Shown here piece by piece: positions 7,392-13,629 of a DNA stretch of 15,566 bases. Both the position numbers and the translations under genes were made by a program. Below the pieces are notes generated by a model, which worked only from the letters and a program-made list of their open reading frames with translations, ran no database searches and was not told where the DNA came from. How positions within the stretch are numbered: position 1 is the stretch's first letter; every line of letters starts with the position of its first letter. The stretch spans positions 1 to 15,566 of the forward strand of contig CAMKQS010000034.1 in NCBI GenBank assembly GCA_946414975.1, given 5' to 3'. Source of the DNA: an uncultured Caryophanales bacterium. GTDB lineage: Bacteria; Bacillota_I; Bacilli_A; RF39; UBA660.

Positions 7392-7884
7392 CTTTCTAAT
7401 GCTGATTTGTTTATTGTTATAACTGGACGGATAATTCCAGCTGAATAATGAGGTACACTATACACTCCTACTACAGACATTGATCCAATTGTTTTATCTA
7501 TCAATACAACCCATACAGATGAAGTAGAATCATAAAATGAGCTCATTGTCCAATAATAATAATTAGTATTATATACCCATATTGGAGTATTTTCTGATGC
7601 CCTATATTTTTTTTTTTGTTACATCCGGTTCATAATATTCATAATTTAAATTATCTTTAAGTTCATCTATAGTTATCAATCTAGCACTATATCCAGTATT
7701 GTCACTTACTAAATCAACTAAATCTGTATTAGCTACCGCCCACGCATCGATTACTTCTTTTATTTACAGAATCCTTTGCCTTTCTTATAATATTAATAAC
7801 AAGTGGTGTTACGATTAAAGCTAGTATTGCTAAAATTACTAAGACTTCTATTAATTCTATTAAAGCAAAACCTTTCCTTTTCAT
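7388..7884 (-). pseudogene. Type IV pilin-like (prepilin N-terminal methylation) gene, frameshifted twice
   Basis: The ATG at 7884, preceded by GGAG, starts MKRKGFALIELIEVLVILAI, the class III (prepilin peptidase) signal: G5|F6 cleavage, E10 at position +5 of the mature form, then a hydrophobic helix. After KDSVNK the frame is lost: in an A4 run around 7754-7758 one extra A leads to a stop 10 codons later. The next frame continues with EVIDAWAVANTDLVDLV up to an A11 tract (T11 at 7607-7617), where one more extra A gives a stop two codons on. Removing both bases restores one 164-aa protein ending IIRPVITINKSALES, with an SSF-to-SSVWVV segment like those of gut-Firmicute pilin-like proteins. 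Either a real pseudogene, a slippage-controlled gene or assembly error. It has a terminator, but I see only a weak promoter: a TATAAT at 7940-7945 in the terminator loop upstream. Confidence 0.8.
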
Positions 7885-7923
7885 AATAGTACTCCATTTC
7901 TATATATAATTTTATCATATATT

Positions 7924-7951
7924 AAAAAAGACAAGATTTATTATAAATCTT
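7924..7951 (-). terminator. Intrinsic terminator of the GH25 lysozyme gene
   Basis: 8-bp stem (AAGATTTA at 7944-7951 with TAAATCTT at 7933-7940, 3-nt loop) then GUC and six U (A6 at 7924-7929), 30 nt after the stop codon. Confidence 0.75.
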
Positions 7952-7980
7952 ACCTAATTAAATAAATTTTTATTTACTCC

Positions 7981-8988
7981 TTATATCTTTTTTAAATAGT
8001 TACCTACAACCCAAAATTTATAGTTATTACCATAATCAGCATCCATTTGATAATATTTTATGCCTCTATCATATGTAATTTTAGAAATTATAAAACTTCT
8101 ATTAAAAATAAACTTATCTCCTTTTTTTACATGAATATAGTCACTATTTTTAACTTTCTTGCCATTTTTATCTACTATATCAACGAACTTTTCAGGTATT
8201 CCATTATCCCTCCAGCTAAACATATTTTTTCCTCCGGCATTTAAATCTTCTCTAACTTGATATAATCCATAAATTTTTTTTACATCATCTGCAACATAAT
8301 ACTTATAAACATCTGGTGTATTAATTCTAACTCTATTTCCTACTTTTAATTCCATTACTATATTATCATATCCATTTAATCCTTTATTTTTAATTATTGT
8401 AGGATAATCTAGGTAAGCTACATTACCATCTAAATATTTACCATTAATATATTTTTTTGATGTATACTGTAACATACCACATAATTTCGATAAATCTTTT
8501 TGTACAGTTCCATCATTAGTACCCCAATTAGCAATCCATTTATCATACTTTTTTATCCCTGTAAGTTTAGTATCAAACCAATATTGTGATGCATAAACAC
8601 TGGCATAATAACCATTTGATTCTATTATATTACAAAAATTATTACACATATCATTTAATTCTTGATTAGATGGCATCCCATGTTGCTCTTTATATCCATC
8701 TGCATCTTCCATATCTATATATATTGGATATTCAAATTTTTTATCTTTTATTAAATTTAATAAATATCTAGCCTCTTCTTTTGCCGTTTCTACGTCTAGT
8801 GAATAACTATATAAATAGCACCCAACAGGTATATCATATTTCTTACACTCACGATAGTATTCTTCAAATCTAGAATCAGTATTAGTTCCATATGCAGCTC
8901 TAAGTATAATAAAATTAACTTCATTTTTTAAAATAGAAAAATCAAGTTTTCCTTGGTGATAAGAGATATCTATTCCATATTTTCGCAC
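7981..8988 (-). CDS. GH25 family lysozyme (N-acetylmuramidase) with SH3-like C-terminal domain
   Basis: Residues 1-~195 form a glycoside hydrolase 25 domain: YGIDISYHQG with D7 at the start of the barrel, FIILRAAYG (26-34), the catalytic IDMED (91-95; D92 and E94), YASVYASQYWF and DKWIANWG. This enzyme type cleaves the MurNAc-GlcNAc bond of peptidoglycan. Residues ~210-335 look like SH3-type cell-wall-binding repeats (VGNRVRINTPDVYKYYVADD and a second unit ending FWVVGNYLKKI). The start is the GTG at 8988, 7 nt after GAGGG; the longer frame opens with TTG at 9051 inside the promoter. With this start no signal peptide is visible, so export is unexplained. It has its own promoter and terminator, and no phage genes lie beside it, so a housekeeping wall enzyme is likelier than an endolysin. 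Confidence 0.92.
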   Translation of the reverse strand: MRKYGIDISYHQGKLDFSILKNEVNFIILRAAYGTNTDSRFEEYYRECKKYDIPVGCYLYSYSLDVETAKEEARYLLNLIKDKKFEYPIYIDMEDADGYKEQHGMPSNQELNDMCNNFCNIIESNGYYASVYASQYWFDTKLTGIKKYDKWIANWGTNDGTVQKDLSKLCGMLQYTSKKYINGKYLDGNVAYLDYPTIIKNKGLNGYDNIVMELKVGNRVRINTPDVYKYYVADDVKKIYGLYQVREDLNAGGKNMFSWRDNGIPEKFVDIVDKNGKKVKNSDYIHVKKGDKFIFNRSFIISKITYDRGIKYYQMDADYGNNYKFWVVGNYLKKI

Positions 8989-9021
8989 TTCATCACCCTC
9001 TTTAGTATTAATATATTCTCT

Positions 9022-9051
9022 ATTATAAAAATTGCATGTTTTAATACACAA
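9022..9051 (-). promoter_or_regulatory. Promoter of the GH25 gene
   Basis: -10 TATAAT (9022-9027), -35 TTGTGT (9046-9051), 18-bp spacer. The -35 overlaps the U7 tract (A7 at 9050-9056) after the CDF gene; that tract follows only weak pairing, so termination there is uncertain. Confidence 0.55.
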
Positions 9052-9063
9052 AAAAAGAAATAT

Positions 9064-9942
9064 TTAATGATGGTGAGAATTATGTTCACTTTTTATTTCA
9101 CATTTAATATCATTACATATTTCATCTTTTAGTTCTAATTCTATAGTCGAATGACTAATACTATGTTCCTTTAATTCCTCTTTTATTCTTCCTTTTATTT
9201 CATGATTATATTTATCAACTACAGCATGCATAGTTAAAAAATTATTAAATCCATCTATACTTCTTATATGAATATGGTGAATATCATATACACCATCTAT
9301 CCTTAATATGTGCTTTTTTAATTTTTCTATATTTATATCTTTTGGAGTTTTCTCTAAAAATATTTCAATTATTCTTTTTATATTTTTAAGTGCATTAAAT
9401 AATATAAAGAGTGCAACTAAAATAGATAATATTGAATCTATATATGTGATATCTGTAAATTTCATAAGAATTGACCCTATTAATACAACGAGCCAACCTA
9501 ATACATCTTCAATCATATGTAAATTTACTGACTTTTGATTTAATGAATGTCCATCTTTAGTTGAATATGAAGCAAGCATATTAACTGTTACACCAATAAT
9601 AGCAAATATAATCATTCCATCATAATTAATATTAACAGGATTAAATAATCTTTTTACTGAGGCAACTATAACAAAAATAGAACCTGTTATTAAAATTATT
9701 GTTGTTATTATTCCACCTAAGATAGAATATCTTATATACCCATATGTATATTTATAGTTAGCTTCTTTTTTACTTTTTTTCTCAAGAAAATATGATATTC
9801 CAATACTTAAAGCATCACATATATCATGGAATGAATCTGATAGAATTGCAACACTTCCTGTAAATATTCCTCCTATAAATTCAAATATTGAAAAAGATAA
9901 ATTTAGTAAAAATGCAATTAATATATTCTTATCTGTTTTCAT
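9064..9942 (-). CDS. CDF family cation exporter, zinc-type (ZitB/CzcD-like)
   Basis: Cation diffusion facilitator of 292 aa with about six membrane helices, which exchanges cytoplasmic divalent metal for protons. The transport site in helices 2 and 5 is H39-xxx-D43 (SDSFHDICD) and H142-xxx-D146 (LHMIEDVLGW), the 2H/2D set known from zinc-specific members. The cytoplasmic C-terminal domain contains HIHIRSIDGF and ends in a His tail (EHNSHHH), a plausible metal sensor or buffer. The ATG at 9942 follows AGAGGTGA and a strong promoter; no regulatory RNA fits into the short leader. It differs clearly from the second CDF gene at 13607-14719 (370 aa, different site). The substrate is inferred from site residues. 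Confidence 0.92.
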   Translation of the reverse strand: MKTDKNILIAFLLNLSFSIFEFIGGIFTGSVAILSDSFHDICDALSIGISYFLEKKSKKEANYKYTYGYIRYSILGGIITTIILITGSIFVIVASVKRLFNPVNINYDGMIIFAIIGVTVNMLASYSTKDGHSLNQKSVNLHMIEDVLGWLVVLIGSILMKFTDITYIDSILSILVALFILFNALKNIKRIIEIFLEKTPKDINIEKLKKHILRIDGVYDIHHIHIRSIDGFNNFLTMHAVVDKYNHEIKGRIKEELKEHSISHSTIELELKDEICNDIKCEIKSEHNSHHH

Positions 9943-9981
9943 TATTCACCTCTATCTATAAAATAAATACTTATTACACAC

Positions 9982-10010
9982 ATTATAACATTTTTTTAAT
10001 TGAAAAGTAA
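9982..10010 (-). promoter_or_regulatory. Promoter of the zinc-type CDF gene
   Basis: Extended -10 TGTTATAAT (TATAAT at 9982-9987) with -35 TTACTT (10005-10010) at 17 bp. Confidence 0.7.
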
Positions 10011-10035
10011 AATTAGTAAAATTTAAATTAATTAT

Positions 10036-10215
10036 TCATTTTATATAATTATCCAAATTAAATCCATTATCAAGAGCAATTTTTTTTACTTTTTCACTAT
10101 CTGCATTCTCCACCTCAGTTAAATCTACTAATGCTACTGGAGATACCATAAACATAGCTGCAGTATAATAATCAATTAAATCTTGCCTTAATTTATCAAT
10201 ATCTATCTCTTCCAT
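10036..10215 (-). CDS. Small 59-aa protein, conserved-looking, unknown function
   Basis: A short frame that I translated directly: it begins MEEIDIDKLRQDLIDYY and continues TAAMFMVSPVALVDLTEVEN, ending GFNLDNYIK and TGA (10036-10038). The ATG at 10215 is preceded by a near-perfect Shine-Dalgarno AAGGAGGT at a 6-7 nt spacing, the strongest in the window, which argues for real translation. The pattern 'DYY-x-x-AMF-x-x-x-P-x-A-x-x-DL-x-x-V/I-E', followed by a helix and 'NG-x-x-L-x-x-Y', resembles small hypothetical proteins I associate with Clostridia and relatives, but I cannot name a family. It is acidic, soluble, and has no signal or membrane segment. It sits between the SDR-gene terminator and the zinc CDF promoter, with only a weak candidate promoter (TAAAAT about 12 nt before the Shine-Dalgarno). 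Confidence 0.8.
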   Translation of the reverse strand: MEEIDIDKLRQDLIDYYTAAMFMVSPVALVDLTEVENADSEKVKKIALDNGFNLDNYIK

Positions 10216-10242
10216 TATTTTACCTCCTTATATTTTACTATT

Positions 10243-10271
10243 AAAAAATTGGTAATTAAATAAACCAATTT
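10243..10271 (-). terminator. Terminator of the nucleotidyltransferase-MscS-SDR operon
   Basis: 8-bp stem (10264-10271 with 10246-10253; AAATTGGT/ACCAATTT on the minus strand), 10-nt loop, then a U run, 12 nt after the SDR stop. Confidence 0.75.
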
Positions 10272-10282
10272 CTATATTTGAA

Positions 10283-11041
10283 TTAAACACACGTATATCC
10301 ACCGTCTATTGGCAGAATAGCACCTGTTACATAACTAGCTTCATCACTTGCAAGAAATATTACACCTGCATTTAACTCGCCAACATTTCCATATCTTCCC
10401 ATTGGAACGTGTGTTTTTGCAAATTCTTTAAAATGATCTGAATCTAATACATCTTTAGTAAGTTCTGTATAAAAATACCCAGGGCATATGCAATTAACTG
10501 TTATATTGTATTTTGCAAGTTCAGCAGCTGCTGCCCTTGTAAAATTAATAACTCCTCCTTTTGATGAATGATATGCAATAGTTGGAATTTCTGTGTTACC
10601 AACAAGTCCATACATTGATGAAATATTAATTATTCTACCATAATTATTCTTTTTCATGATATTACCAAATGCTCTAGTCATTTTAAATACTGAAGTTAAA
10701 TCAGTATCTATAGTAAAATCCCATTCATCATCTTCCATATCTAAAACACCTTTATCTTTTGATGCACCAGCACAGTTTACTAAAATATCAACTCGCCCAA
10801 ATTTTTCTTCCGTAATTTTTTTTGCATTATTAATATCAGTAGTCGATGTAACATCACACTTTATAGGTAATATTTCTACATTTAAATCTTCTAATTCTTC
10901 TTTTAGCTTTTCTAATCTTTCTAATCTTCTTGCTAAAATAACTAAATTTGCTCCATGACTTGCAAAAGCTTTTGCTATCTGATTACCAAGTCCACTACTA
11001 GCGCCTGTAATTACTGCAACTCTTCCTTTTAAGTCAAACAT
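10283..11041 (-). CDS. Short-chain dehydrogenase/reductase, FabG-like
   Basis: Classical SDR of 252 aa. TGASSGLG (12-19) is the Rossmann dinucleotide-binding motif; RR at 37-38 suggests NADP(H) preference; NCAGA (88-92) is the NNAG-type motif; the catalytic set is S140/S141 in NISSM, Y156 and K160 (YHSSK). The C-terminus (ASYVTGAILPIDGGYTCV) is typical of 3-oxoacyl-ACP reductases, but many SDRs with other substrates share it, and no other fatty-acid genes are nearby, so a gluconate 5-dehydrogenase or other sugar/alcohol role is equally possible. The ATG at 11041 follows GGAG by 9 nt; that GGAG adjoins the stop TAG of the MscS gene. It is the last gene of a three-gene operon. Confidence 0.92.
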   Translation of the reverse strand: MFDLKGRVAVITGASSGLGNQIAKAFASHGANLVILARRLERLEKLKEELEDLNVEILPIKCDVTSTTDINNAKKITEEKFGRVDILVNCAGASKDKGVLDMEDDEWDFTIDTDLTSVFKMTRAFGNIMKKNNYGRIINISSMYGLVGNTEIPTIAYHSSKGGVINFTRAAAAELAKYNITVNCICPGYFYTELTKDVLDSDHFKEFAKTHVPMGRYGNVGELNAGVIFLASDEASYVTGAILPIDGGYTCV

Positions 11042-11052
11042 TTATCTATCTC

Positions 11053-11853
11053 CTATTTATTATGAATATCAATTTGTGTATAAGGTACATCAATATTATT
11101 TTTATCAAGTCCTAGTACAATTGACTTTATAGTATCTCTTCTAACTTGCAATTTATATTGAGGATTGCAAGTTACTTCAACTAAATATTGAATACTTGAA
11201 TCAGCAAGTTCTGTAATACCTAAATATCTACAGCCATTAACATTATTATTACTTTTTATTGAATTTAATATATCATCAACTGCCTTTTCAGCTTTTTCTA
11301 CCTTTACTTCATATGGCATAGGTATTCTTACATATATTACATTTGATACAATTTCAACTTCTTCTATTTTTCTATTTGCAATTGATATAATATTGTTTGT
11401 TCTAAGATCTTTTATCTTTGTTGTTTTAAGTCCAATTACTAATACTTTACCTTCTATATTATTGTATTTTACTATATCCCCAACTTTAAAATAATCATCA
11501 GATATAATACTACTTCCTCTAATTATATCTTTAAGCCAATCCTGAATAGCAAAACCAAGCACTACTCCAAATATTCCAACACCAGCTAAAATTGAACTAA
11601 CATTAACTCCATTAATTTGTAAAATAATTAATCCTGTTAATATCATAATAACATATCTAATTATACTTTTCATAAGTTTAATATATGTCTTACCCTTATT
11701 ACTAGTAAATAGTTTTAATTTATCATTAGACTCACTTTTTCCTAGTATATAAGTAGCAATTTTATATACAAGTATAGCAATTATAATAATTACTATAGAA
11801 CCAATTACTTTTTCATACTTTATACCTTTAAAAAAATCCATTATCATATCCAT
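11053..11853 (-). CDS. MscS family small-conductance mechanosensitive channel
   Basis: A 266-aa membrane protein with three hydrophobic segments (about 15-37, 63-82, 86-103). The pore helix has the MscS signature ILAGVGIFGVVLGFAIQDWL (88-107), with alternating small Gly/Ala residues, followed by the beta domain (DYFKVGDIVKY near 120-130) and the vestibule part. It would release solutes on hypo-osmotic shock. The ATG at 11853 follows AGGGTG; only 9 nt separate it from the nucleotidyltransferase stop, and the Shine-Dalgarno overlaps that stop. The operon link to a nucleotidyltransferase and an SDR gives no clear functional clue. Confidence 0.94.
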   Translation of the reverse strand: MDMIMDFFKGIKYEKVIGSIVIIIIAILVYKIATYILGKSESNDKLKLFTSNKGKTYIKLMKSIIRYVIMILTGLIILQINGVNVSSILAGVGIFGVVLGFAIQDWLKDIIRGSSIISDDYFKVGDIVKYNNIEGKVLVIGLKTTKIKDLRTNNIISIANRKIEEVEIVSNVIYVRIPMPYEVKVEKAEKAVDDILNSIKSNNNVNGCRYLGITELADSSIQYLVEVTCNPQYKLQVRRDTIKSIVLGLDKNNIDVPYTQIDIHNK

Positions 11854-11862
11854 ACTAACACC

Positions 11863-12624
11863 CTACTTTTCTATATTACTTTTATATTTGAAATTATTAA
11901 TATTAAACCCACCAACTAAATCAAATATTTTTTCAGTCAACTTTTTATAACATCTCATTTTTGATTCTTTACTCTTAACAGTTATACAATATTCAATTAA
12001 TTCTTGTATTTCATAATCTGGTAACTCTTTTAATAAATATTTTTTTCTTACTGTATCACTAATAATATTACCTAATATTGTTTTTTTATTATATGGGTAT
12101 TTTATATGCTTCATATATATTCCTAAAAGCCTATCTAAATTACAATAATATATAAAATCAAAATCTTCTCTTTTAGTTTCATATATATCTTTTAAATCAT
12201 CCAACATATCCCACATTGTATACTTATCAATATCACTAATACTAGTATTTATATCCTCATAATTTTTCTTAAGCATTTTTTTTGCTTCTTCTTTTAATTT
12301 CTTCAAATCACCAGTTTTATCCATTATTATCTTACCAGTTATAAACTGAGTATGTGACATTGGTCTTACATTATTATAATCTTCTTTAAAGTATTTTTTA
12401 ATTTGACTTTTAGGATTAGCAAAATATTCAATTAAAAGACCATCTACTATTTTATTACCTCTTACTCTATATTTTACTTTATCATTCAATAATAAATGTA
12501 CATCTAAATCAGAATGCTTAGTAGGACTTCCTGTTATATAACTACCACAAACAAGTATCCCAACTACATCATCAATGTATTCAAAACTATCAATAAATTT
12601 ATTTAGTTTTTCTTCCCATTTCAT
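11863..12624 (-). CDS. Nucleotidyltransferase-domain protein (aminoglycoside-adenylyltransferase-like fold)
   Basis: A 253-aa soluble protein. The N-terminal GILVCGSYITGS (22-33) with SDLDVHLL (38-45) is the GS-x10-12-DxD signature of the Pol-beta-type minimal nucleotidyltransferase superfamily; D39 and D41 would bind metal-NTP. The rest is mostly helical, as in stand-alone nucleotidyltransferases related to ANT-type enzymes. It could modify a small molecule, RNA or protein; the target is unknown and I would not call it a resistance gene. I start at the ATG at 12624, with AGGAG at a 5-nt spacing; a GTG at 12639 would add five residues but overlaps that Shine-Dalgarno. It is the first gene of the operon with MscS and SDR. 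Confidence 0.85.
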   Translation of the reverse strand: MKWEEKLNKFIDSFEYIDDVVGILVCGSYITGSPTKHSDLDVHLLLNDKVKYRVRGNKIVDGLLIEYFANPKSQIKKYFKEDYNNVRPMSHTQFITGKIIMDKTGDLKKLKEEAKKMLKKNYEDINTSISDIDKYTMWDMLDDLKDIYETKREDFDFIYYCNLDRLLGIYMKHIKYPYNKKTILGNIISDTVRKKYLLKELPDYEIQELIEYCITVKSKESKMRCYKKLTEKIFDLVGGFNINNFKYKSNIEK

Positions 12625-12653
12625 AAACTCTCCTAACACTAAATATTACAATT

Positions 12654-12683
12654 ATTATACCATGGCTCAATAATATTTGTATA
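12654..12683 (-). promoter_or_regulatory. Promoter of the nucleotidyltransferase-MscS-SDR operon
   Basis: Extended -10 TGGTATAAT (TATAAT at 12654-12659). The best -35 is TATACA (12678-12683) at 18 bp, which lies inside repeat copy 1. Confidence 0.65.
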
Positions 12684-12728
12684 CAAAAAAAGGATTAATT
12701 ATTATATTAATCACTCATATCTTATCTA
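12671..12728 (-). repeat. Direct repeat copy 1 (remnant of the CDF gene 3' end plus terminator)
   Basis: Positions 12671-12722 match 13571-13622 with one difference (12704 a / 13604 t), exactly 900 bp apart. Allowing one missing base after 12722, the match runs on to 12728/13629. On the minus strand it carries the last codons of the CDF gene at 13607-14719 (ATG AGT GAT TAA) and its terminator. Here the coding part is a non-functional fragment, but the hairpin remains and can end transcripts from the lipoprotein gene. Confidence 0.9.
12685..12712 (-). terminator. Terminator within repeat copy 1
   Basis: Stem GATTAAT (12706-12712) with ATTAATC (12693-12699), 6-nt loop, then C and seven U (A7 at 12685-12691). 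Confidence 0.7.
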
Positions 12729-12741
12729 TTTTAAAATTTAT

Positions 12742-12863
12742 AAAAAATAGCATGATATATAAATCACACTATTACACAAACTAATCTAATATAATCGCAT
12801 GCTCACTTACGCATCTAAGATACATAGTTTGCATATCTACAGTAGAACACGCTACGCGTTCTA
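12742..12863 (-). other. Structured, GC-richer non-coding stretch after the lipoprotein gene (possible RNA or element remnant)
   Basis: Between the lipoprotein stop (12921) and repeat copy 1 there is no supported gene. About 12796-12862 is roughly 43% G+C by my count, well above its surroundings. On the minus strand it can form: a 9-bp hairpin with loop TAG (12843-12851 with 12855-12863, one G-U); a 7-bp hairpin with two G-U pairs about 12818-12838; and an AGCATG/CATGCT pairing (12798-12803 with 12749-12754) around a long A/T loop, followed by UAUUUUUUA (A6 at 12742-12747), like a terminator. One frame is open for 28 codons (LERVACSTVDMQ...) but has a stop directly before it and no start site. 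It could be a small RNA, a 3' UTR structure, or the end of a mobile element. Confidence 0.4.
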
Positions 12864-12920
12864 ACTATTACAACAATTTGTTTCACTAATTATTACATTT
12901 TCCACTCAATAATCTTTCTA

Positions 12921-13451
12921 TTATTCTCTAATATGATTAAAACTAGTTAAACTTTTTAATTTTAATTTTTCTATTCCTAACTCTTTCTTTTGATTTTTAT
13001 ATTCTTTTACATTAGTATATGGCCCATATAATTTATCATTCAGTGTATCTAAAATCCAATAACTTACTTTGCTCTTATCGATATGACTTTCCAATATATT
13101 CCCATCTTCATCATAGCAAGTTGTATAATACATATTTTTTCTTTGCTTGTCTTGCTTTTGTACACAATTATCACCAAGTGGATCAACTATAATAGTTTCA
13201 TATTGTTTAACAATAACATATCTATTATCAAAATTAACTTTTTCTATTGTCGTTGGTATGTCTTTACCTGAAGCATCATACGTCCCATCAGACGTTCCAT
13301 CTTTAGTTTTATAAATTGTAATTGAAAGATTATTAGCTCTAATAAGCCAATAATTATTTGGAAGTTTAATCGAATAATCTGATAATCCAGCACATCCTGA
13401 TACTATAAACATAAAACAAATTATCATAGCTTCAATTAATATTTTCCTCAT
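12921..13451 (-). CDS. Small lipoprotein, DUF3997-like
   Basis: A 176-aa protein with a type II signal peptide: MRKILIEAMIICFMFIVSGC with lipobox VSGC and the lipidated Cys at residue 20. The mature part starts AGLSDYSIKLPNNYWLIRAN and has a segment around PTTIEKVNFDNRYVIVKQ, then VSYWILDTLNDKLYGPYTN and KKELGIEKLKLKSL. This order (L-x-x-x-Y after the Cys, 'V-x-x-x-x-D-x-R-Y-I-x-x-K', 'YWI-D-x-x-x-x-x-x-GP', 'LG') is what I recall of DUF3997 lipoproteins of Firmicutes; function unknown. I start at the ATG at 13451, which gives a clean signal peptide, though its Shine-Dalgarno (GGTG) is weak; TTG/GTG at 13463/13460 would add four or three residues. It is the only gene inside the 900-bp repeat interval. 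Confidence 0.82.
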   Translation of the reverse strand: MRKILIEAMIICFMFIVSGCAGLSDYSIKLPNNYWLIRANNLSITIYKTKDGTSDGTYDASGKDIPTTIEKVNFDNRYVIVKQYETIIVDPLGDNCVQKQDKQRKNMYYTTCYDEDGNILESHIDKSKVSYWILDTLNDKLYGPYTNVKEYKNQKKELGIEKLKLKSLTSFNHIRE

Positions 13452-13478
13452 ATACAGCACCAAAACTTTCTTTAGAAA

Positions 13479-13487
13479 ATTATATCA
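13479..13487 (-). promoter_or_regulatory. Extended -10 promoter of the lipoprotein gene
   Basis: TGATATAAT on the minus strand (TATAAT at 13479-13484). The -35 (TTTAAT at 17 bp) is poor. The predicted leader is about 20 nt. Confidence 0.6.
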
Positions 13488-13570
13488 TAATTATAAAAAA
13501 AATTAAATTTAAAAACTAAAATATCCTTTTCTTTATATTTTTTTTACATAATGTTTAATGTTTTCATAAT

Positions 13571-13629
13571 TAATATTTGTATACAAAAAAAGGATTAATT
13601 ATTTTATTAATCACTCATATCTATATCTA
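13571..13629 (-). repeat. Direct repeat copy 2 (intact CDF 3' end and terminator)
   Basis: The intact partner of 12671-12728. It spans the terminator and the last coding bases of the CDF gene, including codons for DIDMSD and the TAA at 13607-13609. The left boundary of identity is sharp: 13570 and 12670 differ and the sequence diverges beyond. Confidence 0.9.
13585..13612 (-). terminator. Terminator of the manganese-type CDF gene
   Basis: Stem GATTAAT (13606-13612) with ATTAATC (13593-13599), 6-nt loop, then C and seven U (A7 at 13585-13591). The TAA stop is part of the stem. Confidence 0.75.

Noticed and set aside
7750..7762. Programmed +1 ribosomal frameshift at the first pilin break
   Set aside because: No slow codon, stimulatory SD or structure characteristic of known +1 sites is seen, and a second break follows; decay or sequencing error is simpler.
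7981..8988. Prophage endolysin module
   Set aside because: No holin, tail, capsid or integrase genes nearby; the gene has its own promoter and terminator among housekeeping-type genes.
10036..10038. Mycoplasma-type genetic code (TGA = Trp)
   Set aside because: TGA ends the 59-aa gene and the DUF308 gene at sensible places (the second inside a terminator), and Trp is encoded by TGG in the long genes.
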